Shown: piece by piece, positions 33,283 through 46,920 of the stretch
How positions within the stretch are numbered: position 1 is the stretch's first letter
Layout: every line of letters begins with the position of its first letter
Assembly (NCBI GenBank): GCA_949752745.1
Contig: OX457031.1
Span: 44,580,269 to 44,644,268 of the forward strand
Direction: 5' to 3'
Length of the DNA: 64,000 nucleotides
From: Protula sp. h YS-2021
Taxonomy: Eukaryota > Annelida > Polychaeta > Sabellida > Serpulidae
Notes under the pieces: generated by a model
Seen by the model: the letters and a program-made list of their open reading frames with translations, nothing else
Told to the model about the DNA's origin: nothing
The model's database searches: none
Made by a program: the position numbers and the translations under genes

Positions 33283-33473
33283 TACGATAAGTTGGATACG
33301 GAACGATCAATCGATAGGAACCGCACCGACGCTGACTGGTCGGTTGGTTGACAAGCATTGTAAACATACCAACAGGGCACCTGCTAAGGTTACCCATGTG
33401 GTGCTATTAGTTCCACAAAAGTTTTATATTTATGGATCGTGATAACCAATGTTTAACACATTGGAAAACCCAT
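33283..33473 (-). repeat. Right inverted terminal repeat of the DIRS element
   Basis: Inverted partner of 27683-27870, at roughly 80-85 percent identity by eye. Confidence 0.88.
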
Positions 33474-34139
33474 AGTGATGGCTTTTACATCTACAAGCTA
33501 TTTTACTCATAAAAATGAGTATTAAGAAATTAAATTCTTCAGATTTGTGGTCCACTCATTTGTAAGAAGTAAATCAGCTTTTAATATACGATGGAATATC
33601 TACAATGTAAATGCACCAGTCATCTCTTTCAGTTTTATCACAAAAATTAGTTTTCGTTTACTGTTGAATTCAACTGAGTGTTAATGAAGAGCTTCAAAAT
33701 TTGCTGTTGCATCATCCAAACACGTGTACAGTTAAAATCGCAGAATTCAGCTGGTCAAGATTTTTATATTTTTATCCATTTTAGTTTTAGTAGTCAGTTA
33801 TTTATTTGTCTTTTTATCTGTTTATCTTTGCATCTCCAAGTTTAGTTATTCCTCCTAGTTTTGAATTTGTACTGAAATGTACTAACAATTTTACAAAAAT
33901 TAAGTTAATTAATAAATGCAAATTTTTTATCTCATTTATTTGGTTAATTCGGAAAACGTCGGAACTGACAACATTTCTTGTCCTCAGATTGTGAGAGCTA
34001 TGAACCCTCAGTTTCAAAGCATACTGGGATGTTGTCATTAAATCCTTTTACATAATGTTTTAAGAAGTTTACTTGTGCTGAATAATCAAAGGCAGCGAGT
34101 GAAAATTGGTCAAAACAAAACAAAAAAAATCGTGGAAGG
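33474..34139. other. No gene seen
   Basis: AT-rich sequence after the DIRS element; a short inverted pair at its start is discussed under findings. Confidence 0.45.
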
Positions 34140-36010
34140 AAGGCTTTGAAGGCTGGCTACCGAAAAAGGCCCACTTTTTTATTTGGTTAATTTCTGGTGC
34201 ATCGGCAGAAAGTAACTTTTAAGAGATGGCAGACTAGTGAACATTCGTTCAAAATTTGAAGGCATTCTTATTGAACTTTATGAAAAAAAACCTTTGGAAA
34301 ATTGGTTACGAAAAATTTCAAAATGCCCCCATTTAGCCAATTTTTGGCGGATCGACAATAAGTAAATTTTCAAGAAAGCACTATCTGGGGTACAACAGTT
34401 CAAAATCAGAAGAAAATCCCATCAAAATTGACGAAGAACCATTTTGAAAATTCGCTTCTAAATTCTTTTAAAATGCCCAATATTTAACCAATTTTTGGTG
34501 GATCGTCACAAACGTAGCATTTCCACAGATGAACACCTAGTGAATATTTATGCAAAATTTGAGGACAAACTGATGAATATTTTGGGGGAAAAGATTTGAA
34601 AAATTGGCTACAGAAAATTTGAAAATGCTCCATAATTGACCAATGTCTGGTTTATTGCCAAAACAGTTTATTAGAAGCCTACGCAGTAAACATTCTTACA
34701 TAATTTCAAAGGAATGCTATTAAGATCGCGGGAGAAGAAGCATTTTGAAATTGGCCAATTTTCTTTTGAGTTGCCAAAAAACTAACGCTTCAAGAGAAGA
34801 AAGCCTGGTGAACATTTAAGTAAAATTAATAGGTAATCGGATCAAAAATGTCGGATAAAAAAACTTCAGGAAAATTTGCTGTGAAAAAATTTTAAATGCT
34901 CCGAATACAGAGTCTCAGTTAGATAGGATCTCCCTTGTAAGGTAAATTATATTAAACTTCCATTACTGAACACCTCCAAGCAGTGAACACTTTCATAACG
35001 GACGAGCTATCCCGGTTCCAAATTCCCTCAATCGCTTTTTCATCGATTTCAAAAATAATACGACAATGCACAACTATTATACATATTTTCACTATGCAGA
35101 TTGCAGGTCCCAACGACAAATGGTTATATGCGAAGTGGTGCGGACGAATCATCGCTCAAGTGCAGTCCAACGTAATTAATTGCAACTTAAATTCTAATTC
35201 AATTTCGCATTTAAGGCATGTAAAAACACTGTAAAGCTTAACAAAGTGTTAAATTAGGTTATTATATGTTTTGTTTTGCTTTGGGCACGTTTTGGCTCTA
35301 AATTTATTTGGAGATTTTATAGTCGGGGACTTTATTATCGCAGATTTTATGGTTGGGAGTATTTTGTCTTAAATTTTGCGACAAATTTGCTTTTGGGGCG
35401 TTTCAGCCCTAAATGCATCTGGAAACCCTTTTTAGGGCCGGAGAACTTATGGCCGGGAACGTTTTCTTCTGTATTCCACTGCGACAAATTTTGCTTTGGG
35501 AACATTTTTGTAAATCCAAATTGTTGCAGATGATGTATTTGGAAACTTGGCTGTCAGGAAATTGAAAAATGGTCTCTCTTTTTAAAAAAGCAATTTTTCT
35601 TCAGGAGAGGCACGCCCTGAGAGCGATCGTGCAAAATTGGAAAGGAATCCATTTTGAAAAATAAAGTAAAAAAAAATTAAAAATACAGCCCTGTTAGCCA
35701 CATTTTGACGGATAGCCAAAAAAGTAACTTTTCAACAGAAGTTTATTTGAACAACATTCGGGCCAAATTTAAAGAAAATCCAATAAAAATTGTAGGAGCA
35801 GAAGCATTTTGAAATTGTAAGCCAGAAAATTTAAAGTGTCCCCAGTTTAGCCAAGTTTGGGCAGATCACTAAAAAAAAAGGAAAATTTTTAAAAGAAGAA
35901 AATATATAGAAAATATTTAGAAAAGAAGAAAATATTTAGAACATATTTAGATACAAAATATAAATTTAAATAAAATCTGATAAAACAAAACAATTTTTGA
36001 GAGAAGCATA
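34140..36010 (+). repeat. Composite tandem-core repeat, copy 2
   Basis: The same blocks in the same order as 21480-23060: about 150 bp units (CCATTTAGCCAATTTTTGGCG, 34328), the GAGTCTCAGTTAGATAGGAT and CCATTACTGAACACCTCC pogo-like block (34908-35000), the CAATGCACAAC/GGTTATATGCGAAGTGGTGC block (35065-35150), and the GGGACTTTATTATCG/TTATGGCCGGGA block (35280-35500), then more 150 bp units. Confidence 0.75.
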
Positions 36011-37341
36011 CCTAGAGAATATTCGCACAAACTTTTTAGCATGTCATGTATGTCCATCGGTCTGTAAATCTATTTTCTTACAGGTGTCATTAGTTAACAA
36101 TAAAATTTACGTATGACTTGCTCAGGTGTTGAAGCTATTATTTTGTCTGGCGATTGGCCAATCTTCTCCAGTTTTGCTCCAGATTCATCAATATGACATG
36201 AGGATAGTCAAGGTCAGGGGAGAAATACGTTTTCAATATATCTTTTAATATTTTATCATGTAACTGACATGGTGACAATGCTTTCAACAAAGCTCTTTAC
36301 TTTTAAGCTTTCCGGATAATAATTTTGCTTCTAACTGTATTTGTACTCGGCAGCTCTTTTTACACTTGGGACTTAGTTCCAAGGAGTTATTACGTTACGT
36401 TTTTTGCGTTACCGGCAATGTTTCTCTTTTCCCTTTTTTCTTGCCTTTTCCTTCGTGTTTTTAATTTTCCTAGACATCTGTTGGTTTCCTCGCATCTCCT
36501 GCCAAACGGCGAAAAGTAGGAATCCGAAAGTTTGCTCATTTATAATGACCTGTTGGATCTGGATTTGTCCTATGACGTAATGACTTTAAAAGTAAAATAT
36601 GTCGAATATGGTTGCATCTAAAGCTTTGAAACAGAATGCATTATGAGACTACTTGTTTGGAAGGAACAAAGTAGTGAATTTATGCCTTTGAAGTCGTTGC
36701 GAACTTTTCCATTTTGTGGACGGTTTAATGCATCATTTCAGCTAAGCATCCCCAGAGTCTTTAAAAAATAAACATAAGAGATAAAATATAAATTTAGAAT
36801 GTTCTAACCCCCTCTAAAGCACCCTTAATCCGCCTAGCACATAACAACACAATGCGCCAGTATAACGCTAAGCAACAGAAGCACAGCTAAGTACCATGCG
36901 TAGTTTATGCTACCTCGACATTACAACAACAGCACTTAATACTGTAGTAACAAATGCACTCACCTCAGGTATACTCGCTTGTCTCAAAACAATGCATGCA
37001 GGTCTACATTGTTTGAAAAGGTTTTCAATGAGAATTTCAAATAATTATTTTGTGTACCGCTGCCTATGTTCTGCCCTTCCATCTGTCTGTAAGAACTGCA
37101 AGCTTTAATTATGTACTTCATTCTGTATTTCGCTACAATAAACAATAAACAATAAGCGGAGATATGGTCCACTGGATGGCAGAGAAAGGCATGCTACTAT
37201 TTCGTTTTGCGATTAGCCATTTTTCGCCAAATCCGCAAATGAAAAATTTGTTTTTCTTTAAAGCAATTTTGTCCTACAAATTTTGTTCAATTCATTCGAA
37301 ATTATGCATGAGGACAATTAAGAACTTTAAACTGTAATTAA
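36011..37341. other. No gene called
   Basis: AT-rich. Frames at 36325-36519 (hydrophobic) and 36984-37172 minus lack domain and splice support. Confidence 0.4.
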
Positions 37342-37830
37342 CACTTGACAAGCCTTTGGCTTGCAAGGGTTATATGAATTTGTGCGAGCAAAATTCGTCC
37401 CTTTTATTTTCTTGAGAGTTTTTCCGATTTTTTGTGTCTTCTTCTTCTCTGACACTATGGGTCCTACGACCATGAAACTTGGGAGTTATGAAGAACTTGA
37501 TCTGAACAAGTGCATGTCACTTTTTATTTTCGTCTTTGATTTCGTTTTCTTTGTTAAAACGCCATGTGAAAAGAGTGTATTTTTTGCAAATAAATGCGTA
37601 GCATTTAATGACAGCACAGAATACACATTTGCTCAGTGAGCTTTGTGCGAGCTCTCACTGCGTAAATAGATAACAAAGCGTATGCCCGATCAGTCAATAA
37701 CACTTTAAGTCAACAACAACCAAAACCACTCGGCTTATAAGACATATTCAAGCTGTGCTGTTTGCAATATATTGTTCAAGAAATAACCCATTGAAGGAAG
37801 TTTTTTTGCGTTTTAATTTTTGTCAAGTGT
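37342..37830 (+). repeat. 489 bp interspersed repeat, copy B
   Basis: The same 489 bp between TTAA sites as copy A (7643-8131), about 90 percent identical by eye. The 92-codon frame at 37361-37639 is intact, and most differences in its C-terminal two thirds are conservative. Confidence 0.78.
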
Positions 37831-38289
37831 TTAAGATTTCGCTAGCGAAATGAGCTTCTAGTTTTCATGCAAATTGCATCCTGACGTTACTTTTTAAAGA
37901 AAGTTCCATAAGGAGTCCTGTATTTTATGATTGTAGATTTCGTAACTCGGTATCGAAATCGGTCTACTTTTATTTCTTGCTAGCTCATTCCTCACTCAGC
38001 TGAGACATATTTTCTCATTTCTGTTTTATAGGAGCAAGCATTATCTCACTATTTTCTTGTCGCTGTGGATTTAACAGGAGACGATTTGTACCCAATCACG
38101 TTGCAACGAACTTTATTTTGTCTTCTGAACCAGATAAATGCTGAGAAACAGATTTTTCACATAAAGTAAACTCTTAAGGGCGAAGATATAACGTGTCCAC
38201 TGTGAGTACTTTCGGTACCTCTATAGTCCAATGAAGTTATGTTAATCACTAACTTCAGCTACAGCCAAACAATGGACAAAATCGTTGTT

Positions 38290-38760
38290 AATCCCCCTCC
38301 TCACTGTGTTCCCCATTTAATACGATATTGGCTAATTAGAACAAAATCGCAGATTCCAATGTTTTCTCCCATAGACTTCAATGTAAAATAATTGTATTAT
38401 CCGATAATCGGTTAATACGAACAAATCTTGGCCAGCGCATTTTCGAAAGCGTAAAAGAGTTTTAAAACATTGCATGCTGTGGCATTCTATTGACTTGAGC
38501 CTTCTGCCACAGACAAACACTGGATAAACCCTTTGTTAATCCTCCTCCTCACTGTATGCCCCATTTAATACGACATCGGCTAATACGAAATATCAGTTAA
38601 TACGAACAAAATCGTGATTCCAATGTTTTCTCCCATAGACTTCAGTGTAAAAAATTGTATTTCCGACAATCGGTTAATACGAACAAATTTTGGCCAGGGT
38701 ATTTTTGAAAGCGTAAAATAGTATTAAAACATTGCATGCTGTGGCATTCTATTGACAAAG
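38290..38760 (+). repeat. Tandem duplication of about 250-260 bp with GGTTAATACGAAC motifs
   Basis: CCCCATTTAATACGA at 38311 and 38559, and GGCATTCTATTGAC at 38481 and 38743. The phrases TCGGTTAATACGAACAAA and CCAATGTTTTCTCCCATAGA occur in both. Motif style suggests the ends of a pogo/Tigger-like element. Confidence 0.75.
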
Positions 38761-39379
38761 TATTACTCCCCTAATCCTCAGGGATTAGTCGTCGCGCTGA
38801 CAAGGCAAATAGAGGTATCACCCACCCTCCCTACCACTAATGCCAATGTGAATTGCAATTGACATTGCTGGCGTCTGAGCTACTGGCGTCACGTTTCCCT
38901 TATAAACCCAAGAGTGATCTAGCCGAGTCATTAATTACTCGCAAAGAAAATAAAATTACCCGGTGGAACTCATGCCAGTGCGTTGAAGTTGAAAACCGGC
39001 TGGTAAAAAAGCAATGAGAATAACAATCAATATCAGTGGTCTTAATGGTCACGCAAAACGTTTTAGACAAGCTAAATTTCAATATGTCGAAAGTGCCCTG
39101 TATCAGTGGCTCTTAAGTGCTAGATCACAGGGCCAACACTGCACCCCCATTGGGGTTATTGCTTCATGGAAAGAGAAGAACAACAAATGAGCTCACTCTG
39201 GTCTTTATCGTTTTACGCAGCACATATGTATGCATTTATTTTTTCTTGAAGCTACAGGACACAAACATGAGCAATTTTATCTAGGAAACAATAGGAACAG
39301 TTTTCTTAAACTATACTCAAAAATATTTGGTAGTGTATTTTGTTTGGCGAATACAAAGACAAGTCAAGCATACAAGGAC
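38761..39379. other. No gene seen
   Basis: Mixed-composition sequence; nothing recognisable. Confidence 0.5.
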
Positions 39380-39390
39380 AAGAGAGAGTT

Positions 39391-39441
<51 letters not shown>

Positions 39442-39460
39442 GAGAGAAAGAGAGAGAGTA
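39380..39460 (+). repeat. (GA)n microsatellite
   Basis: About 80 bp of GA repeats with a few interruptions. Confidence 0.95.
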
Positions 39461-42227
39461 GGACAGACAGAGGCACGCAAACGGGATCTATGATATTACA
39501 ATATTACCTACATTATATTGCTACAAGAGCAGTCTCATGAAACAAAGTTGAATAGCTTTTCATTTGGGGAAAATGGAAATAAATAAATTTGAGATATAGA
39601 TGACAACTACAAGACTCTACAGTTACTAAGAATTAGCATGCTTTAACAGATCCCCGCATGTTTTCGAAAAGTTAAGGAAAACTAATAGAATAAATACAAA
39701 ATAAGTTTTATAGTTAGTTTTGTAAGTTTTTACCCTTGTCTCTGTATTTTACAAAATTACAACATAGCGCGGCATTTTTATAAGGAAAGTAGATAGATTT
39801 TACAACTTTATACACTTTATTAAGTTTCTATACATTATTACAAAAATGAAAAACACCAAAGCGAATGCTCTTGGATAAGGCAATTTTCCTTGTTATGCTA
39901 ATCTTCCACTCGAATTTCACAACAGGAACTTTAAACACAGGACCTTTAGCCGAGCGATATTTAGTTGAAATTGGTCTCTGCAACGCTTAGTCGGAATATC
40001 AATTTTGTAAGTTATTTTGCACTATTGGTGTGATTATTTATAAAACACAAACCATTCTATCTGCCCTGGATATGTTCTTTTGGTGCAATACATTGACAGT
40101 ATAAAGAATTTTTTCAACATTTTGCTAATGACTCGACATTTCACACTTTGGTAAATATCTCCCTGGTAATATCAGCGAAAAAATCGTTCTTCAGGTTCAA
40201 ATCAGTCAATCAGCTGGCAATTGTCAGTTGGAATGTGTCCAGTTGAAAGATATCCAGTTATGAAGTGTCTAGATACCCCAGTCGACCAGTTACCAATCAA
40301 GTAAAACAACATGCTTATCCCAAAAGACGTCGATACATAGACGGTGGAAACGCAGTTTTTTACAATGTGCTCTTTTCGACTTCGTGGCAATGCAGTGTTT
40401 CTACTTTCAAATTGCACTTTCCATAAAGTTTACTAGGTCACAGTTTTTGCATTTACAGGGAAACATAAAGTTTTTCCCTAAAGCTTTGAATTCAATTCAT
40501 CTAATGGTCTAGAAAAGTTGTTGCTTGTGGCACATTTATTGCTAAATAGGTATGTGTTAGCTGAGAAAAGATCGAGCAGTCACGTCAGCACATCGTTAGT
40601 TGAATGAAGGCTTTCATTCTGATTAAAATAGTTCGTTTACATGTTGAACAGGCTTTGCAATGATAAGAACTCGGCCATTGAAAGAGTTACCCCTGTTGCT
40701 CGTTTCAAGGCACAGAAGGAGGTCTATTTTTACTCAAATGACAGAAAATAAATTGCCATGTGGCTTATTTACTGCTCAAAGTCAGTGGATCTTTGTGGTG
40801 TAAAGGCAACAAAATCTTAACGCAATAAAACTCCTCCCTCAAACTGAAAATGCTGGTGTGACGGTGAGGTTAGTTTGAAATGTAAATCTAAACTATAGAT
40901 TCTTGAAAACACAGGTTGAAATGCCTGACAAAAAGCAAAATAACACGTGTTTTGCCTTGGTATATTCGTGCAATTAAGAAATCGTAATTCGGTTTTCACT
41001 CTTATGGAATTGATTCGTAGAACTACTGTGCAAAATAGGCTTCTTTAATTGTTTCCTTTGAAAAGAAGTTCATGAAATCTTAACAGAATGTTTCAAAATG
41101 AAGTTGTTTCACGGTAAATATATGTAAAACACATTTTTGAACATATGCTTATATACGCAGTCAGTTTCACATTGTGGCTACGGTAACGTATGCTAGGGTA
41201 AAATTGCAAAATCTATGGTAACCATGAACTAAACAAATTCGCTGAGCAAGTGATAACAATATCTTAACAACGTGTTGCGGGTTTACTTTATGTAGTTACC
41301 ATATGGTGAACATGCGGTTACTATATATCTTAAACATATGGCATCCCACACATTTCAGTTACTTTTGGCAATTCTAAGAAGCTTCCTAATTAATTTGTTA
41401 GACAACAAACGAAAGATTGTTGCTGTTTAGGCGATTTCTTTAATAGCATTTTGGGCTCATGAGTAATATGCGGAAGCTCAGTGAGGGACAGATAAAACAT
41501 ACAGCCAGTTCGTGTCAATTGGACTCGAAATTTGTTTATTACACCCTCAAACGTCATAGACTTCTTCTATGGTCGCGGAATGAATACAGTAAATCGAACT
41601 ATTGTTTATTTCTATTTAACGTAATGTTATCACAATGTTTTGACTGTGTAAAACAAGATAAAACCGTCATATTTAGTGTCTCTTTTAATGTTCTTATGTT
41701 AATGAACATTAAAAAGTGGCTAATTCCAATGTTTGACAACAATGGGGTTGTTAGGTGACACATGCATGCTACCCGGCTCTCCTTTAAAGTCTCTCACACA
41801 CTGGAAATTTTCACAAGTAATGGTTGTATTTTTTACCAAATCTGGTGTCCAAATGCGTGAGTTTTTTAGCATTTTATTATTGAAATTAATGGAAAATGAG
41901 ACAGTTTTGTTAGTGTTTCAAGAAAGAAATAGTCCCAATCGAGTTCAAATGTTTTTCTAATTGTGCACATTTTTGCGATTCGGGATGGGAGAAAAGTTGT
42001 AATACGCTTACATTTTTAATTTTTTATAAGTTGCTAAATTGAAGTGTTTGAAGTGGTTCTTTGAGAAAAAAGACATTTTCAGAGGTTTTCTTCCTTCCAG
42101 GTAAATCCTGTTTACTATACACCACGCTGATCATTGTATTCTTTTTTTCTTCACCAAAAAGTTTTTAGACCGAGCCAGATAACCTTTTCACATGTGATTT
42201 TAGTCAAGTAGTAGAAAAACAAGGTTG

Positions 42228-42229
<2 letters not shown>
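39461..42229. other. Low-copy AT-rich sequence without a recognised gene
   Basis: Several frames of 60-100 codons exist (41459-41758 the longest) but none shows a domain, splice support or protein-like composition that I trust. Confidence 0.45.

Positions 42230-42306
<77 letters not shown>
42230..42306 (+). repeat. (TC)n microsatellite
   Basis: Uninterrupted TC repeat of about 38 units. Confidence 0.97.
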
Positions 42307-42308
<2 letters not shown>

Positions 42309-45300
42309 GTAATTCTGTGAGAAAGGCAAAAATTAGGCGAAGAAATTTATGCACTTATTGTCAAGTACGGAAAAATGAACCAAAAAAAGAAATGCATAAC
42401 AAAGAGGAAAACTGATAGTGCTCAGAAATTTGCCAAGGTTCACAAAAATGCTAATTAACGCAACAAAATCAAGCAAGCATTTAAACAGCTGTGATAAAGA
42501 AATTCAACGGGTCAAAAATCCGAGTCGATCACTTGTTTTGCATTTTCTTCGCGGCCAAATGAAACTTATTTTTTATCAAAACATTCAGTAAAACTATAAG
42601 AAATAGTGTCATAACATTTGTCATTAATTTGTTCATACCTGTATAAGGAACAGTTTGTATATTGACATGTGTCTTTATTAAGACATTAATGCAATCAATA
42701 AATATCAAATAGCTATCGCGAGTATATCTGTACCGATTAAAATTACATGACCAATTGTATGCTAGTCAGAAAACATCTTCACCATTTGTTTAGAAAAACA
42801 GACCGGTCGGTGCCCTACTCTCCTTCATTTCGGACAATTTCGATGACCCAACAGAGACCTAAATATTTTATTTTAACTTTTTGACTTTGATGGTTTAATG
42901 TCTTTACAAATATTAGATATGATTTATATCATGAATTTCTAGCTTGCTACTTCGAAGTGTTTGATGCTTTCCTGTCGTGAAAATGAAATTACTGGACTCG
43001 ATTGATACTTTTTTTAGACTTCGTATTTGTTTTTCTCTCATTACACCGCTAAAAAGAGTCAATTTGGTGGAGTGTGTATTACATTTTTTGTTATTGCCTT
43101 ATAATAATTTGTGAAGTATAACATACCGTAAGCCATAAGTTGTATCAGCTTGCACGTTTGATAATATGGAATAAATGCTCATAAAGAGATTTTGGTTTCG
43201 ACTTGTCCCTTGTATTTAAAATACCCCACATATAAAAATTCTCCTTGCTTTAGATAGTATGTCATATCTTAGAGCTTTACATTATGATAAATAAAAATAT
43301 TGCACTGAATGATAGACCCACATAAGCTTATTCTATTAGAACAAAGCATTCTTGTGTTTAAAGCAACTTGATTTGCAAAAGCAATGTGTTACTTAAGGCA
43401 AGCACAAAACGCAAAAGCCTTGGATCTGAATGTGTTCTGTTACTAATCAATTTGTCAAGAAGAAAGTTTTCCAGTGAAATGGGTTTAGAATTTTCTTGCG
43501 ATCATTCAATTGAGCACATATGTTGACGATCTGACTGAGTTATTATTTGTGAAACGTGACCTAAATATTCATCAGTGAAGTGTCAGTTGGATTCTGTTAT
43601 CACTGCTAGAATTTAAAAGATGAATACTTCCGAAATACTTTCACGATCTGTCTTAAATACAGTTTAAGAAGCATTTATGCAGTACAGCATGCAATCAAAT
43701 GACAAATTGAACAGTCAAGATGGTAAAAATGCATACTTCATAGCTTGCATAGTGATTTTCCTTCCTTCAGCATTTATACATTTGAATAGATACATGCTAT
43801 ATTTTAGCAGAAAAATATACCAACCTATTTAATTTTTTGAGTTAATGTGTACAGAACCAGGAACCAATGCAAAAATTTGTATAACATCATTTATTTAATG
43901 GTTTATTAATCTCATATCACCTTTGTTCGTTTTTATAAACACTCTTTTGCAGCACTATTTTGTCTACTGCTTTTGCAATTAAGCTTTGAGTAATTTAAAA
44001 AACTGAAAACTGATAAATGATTTTCTCCTAGCGGGAAGCTGCAGATCAGACACCTTACACAGTATCGTACTTCAATGTAAGCAACAGTGCTTTTTATCTT
44101 TCTCGAATTTCTAGCTACTATTTAAAATGGTTAAAAAGGTTAATGTTGGGTCACTTGATAAATTACTTATGGCCAAACATTTAGTAAATGTTTTCATGAT
44201 GGGAATAAAATAATGAGTCAAGTAGTATCATTTGCTGTACGAAAAGTCCTGTCTCTTCACCGCCGCTAGTTTGAAAGCAGGTTGAAACGTTTCACTGGGT
44301 TATTGATATCAAACTGGTCGTAGAACTGATTGAAATCTGCATAGTCAGACATTTTCAAAATATAAAATCAGCGTAAAATTAGATGGGTCTTTAAAACTTA
44401 ACACCCAGTCTCACAATCTAATTCTTTTTTTATGTTGCGATGGAGACGAAAAAAATTAAGCAGCTAAGAACAGAAAAAGAATCTTATACAATATGATTGT
44501 CATATTTAAAAATAATGCCAGTGAATGCCGGCATTAAGAAAGATTGTAAGTATTGCTAAGTGTAATAAATTTCTGTTTAGGCTATGTTAAATACTATTTT
44601 TCATTCTTTTGTTTGAAAAGTTTGTGTCATTTCTATACACATTGTAAGCGAGTGTTGTTAGCTGGAAAGTACATCTTGAGATACCTTGTTAATAAACCTA
44701 AAACCAACACTGTGTACATAATTATAAAATGATTACTTATACTGTTACATTTTTACTAGGCATAACCATATTTGAGATTTTGATCAGCTGTAAATGTGAA
44801 TGTGCACACAAGACGATCAGTGTACCAACGTCATTATCACAGAAGCCAAAAACACAAAACACAATAATTGATAAAGTAACAAATGACATAATTATAAAAT
44901 AGCAACGTACTGGTGAATATTACAATACTGGAGAATTCGACCCAGTTTTGAAGAAATATTCTGTGTTTATGAAAAACAACTGTATTCGTACTAAAACATA
45001 GCCTCCTACATTTGGGATTACTTCTCTTATTTGAATCTGACATGGTTGAAAAAACGAACAAAGATATTGCTGTAGCAAATTCGCTTAGAACCACTGCTAC
45101 TAAGCTTTATCTCAAAAGTTTGAAAGCAGAATGGTGTGAATCTCACCAACAATTTATAACATTAAATTATATATTTAAATAAAAACCAAGATATTATTAA
45201 AATAGTAGAATTTGTGAAGGGAACGATATTGTAGGTCCAGTTACCAAGTCAAATGCTGTGGCACAAACCGTGAGTGAAATATACTTTCATTATGTGAGTG

Positions 45301-45924
45301 ATGTAGAATGGCGTGTTGCTGTTGACAAGTGTAATGGTGAAATTGATCTGTGCGAGAAACATAAATTTCATGGTTATCTCATGTCACTGTCGGTCATACA
45401 CTGTTGATCTTTTAAGGATATGGAAAATCAAACACTGAACAATTGCTATTGCTATTGGTAATTCTTAAGACAGTTGAAACCCTTTTTCGCCCATAGTTAA
45501 AACTGATTAAAGAAGTAAGAATTCTTCAGGCTTAAAGCACACGCTATGTTACAGAAGAAGTAAACAGTACAAAAGAGTCACGAAAGGTTTCATGCAGAAA
45601 GCAGTCATGTTAAGATAAACATACACAGTAGAAGAAGGAAACAGTACATCAGTAATCACGAAAAGTGTCATGCAGTAAACTGCTACGAAAAGATAAACAC
45701 ATACAATAGAAGTAGTAAACATTACAACAGCAATTATACTTGTATCTAGAACCGCATTTCGCAAGCGGAATCTTCAATACTTGACAAACATTAAAAGTTA
45801 AAAACAAAAATCATTTTGGCATGCGCCCCACAATGACTCTAAAGCCATCATCTCCCGCGGAAACCACCTGGAAGCGCCGCCCACCCCTGTTCTCAAATAA
45901 TATAAAATTTTGGCCTTATTAGTA
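42307..45924. other. Low-copy AT-rich sequence without a recognised gene
   Basis: No repeat with clear ends and no supported exon. A short direct repeat around ACAGAAGAAGTAAACAGTAC (45551, variants to 45725) is present. A GC-richer stretch at 45838-45895 is unexplained. Confidence 0.45.
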
Positions 45925-46424
45925 CAGTCGGACCCGCGTAATATGAAGTCGTCGGGACCGAGCAAAATACTTCATATTACGCGAACTTCATATTACACAA
46001 ACTTTACAATGCAATACCCGAGTGTTTGATTACGGTATTGGTACGCAATAGCTTTGAATCAAACGACTGTTTTATCTGCTTAAAGACTGCCAAAGTGCAA
46101 TTGCGACCCTTTTGTGATCGCCCGTCTATTAATGCCTTTTGTAAACAACAGCATTCACTGTTGACACTTACTCAAAGTCTGTGTATTTGTGTTTTTGTTC
46201 TTGGTCTTTTGTGTAGTTCATATTACGCGAACAGATTATGCAGTAAATGTGGCCCATGGGACATCATGCTGGACTTCATATTACGTGAACTTCATATTAG
46301 ACGTGTTCATCTTATGTGAACTTCTGCCCATAGAAACCAAGGCATTCTACATTGGGACCAAGCAAATCACTTCATATTACGCGAACTTCATATTAACCGT
46401 GTTCATATTAAGTGGGTCCGACTG
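45925..46424. mobile_element. Pogo/Tigger-like MITE, copy 2
   Basis: Same ends as 7484-8922 (CAGTCGGACCCGCGTAATA and its inverted partner), flanked by TA on both sides. 500 bp, with internal CAATACCCGAGTGTTT and TTGGTACGCAATAGCTTTGA also present in copy 1. It lacks the nested 489 bp repeat, which confirms that insertion as secondary. Confidence 0.88.
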
Positions 46425-46539
46425 TATTTTAATTGTTTCATTTGCACAAGTTTTTTTAATGAAATTGCCATGCCATTGATATATCAACAAACATCACAGC
46501 TTGAATTCCGTTTATAAACCGTGTACATCTGTGTGGTTA

Positions 46540-46920
46540 TGTTGTTCGACGACTTTATTGATTGAACGGACAAGCACTTTTTCTCTATGCAGGCAGTGCT
46601 CGCGTAACACCCATAAGCTGTGTTGTTTTGCTCAACCGTTACTTTGCTTTTACATGCGCTGTATTTAACACTTGTTATTTATTCTAAAATCAACTGTGTT
46701 CGCGTGGCGTTTTAAGCATGAAAACGAAATCTTAGACGAAAAAAGGCGGGATGCACACCCTCAATTTTACATAAGTACAAACTTCTGTGGTCCTAGGGCT
46801 TGCAGTGTCAGAGAAGAAGATGAAACAAGAAAATGAATTTTACTGTCAAGGAAAAAGCACCAATGCACAAATTCATATAAGCCTTGACCAAGTCAAAGAC
46901 TTTTCATGTGTTAAAAATGC
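46540..46920 (-). repeat. Diverged copy C of the 489 bp repeat
   Basis: The minus strand matches copies A and B over TATATGAATTTGTGC, TTCTTCTCTGACACTG, TTTCGTCTAAGATTTCG and AAAACGCCACGCGAA, with many indels, and has no intact frame. Confidence 0.65.

Larger units (their letters stand above)
27683..33473 (+). mobile_element. Decayed DIRS-type (tyrosine recombinase) retrotransposon
   Basis: Inverted termini of about 190 bp (27683-27870 and 33283-33473) enclose, in order, a gag-like region, a reverse transcriptase, RNase H and a tyrosine recombinase, the order of DIRS elements; 5.8 kb is a normal length. Seen: SVDL..TYPHVPMH..RRFLAFT and FGLSTAPFLFT (RT), HIAGRLNVLADLASR (RNase H), LTLKYVFLLALASGER (recombinase). 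Frames are broken by many stops and shifts, so it is inactive. DIRS elements insert via recombination and do not make target duplications, and none is seen. A MITE-like insertion sits at 32398-33123. Confidence 0.88.

Noticed and set aside
36984..37172. Minus-strand exon-like segment followed by a donor-like CTGAG/GTGAGT
   Set aside because: The frame stops before the donor, and the resemblance to the donor of ARID exon 8 is limited to a few bases.
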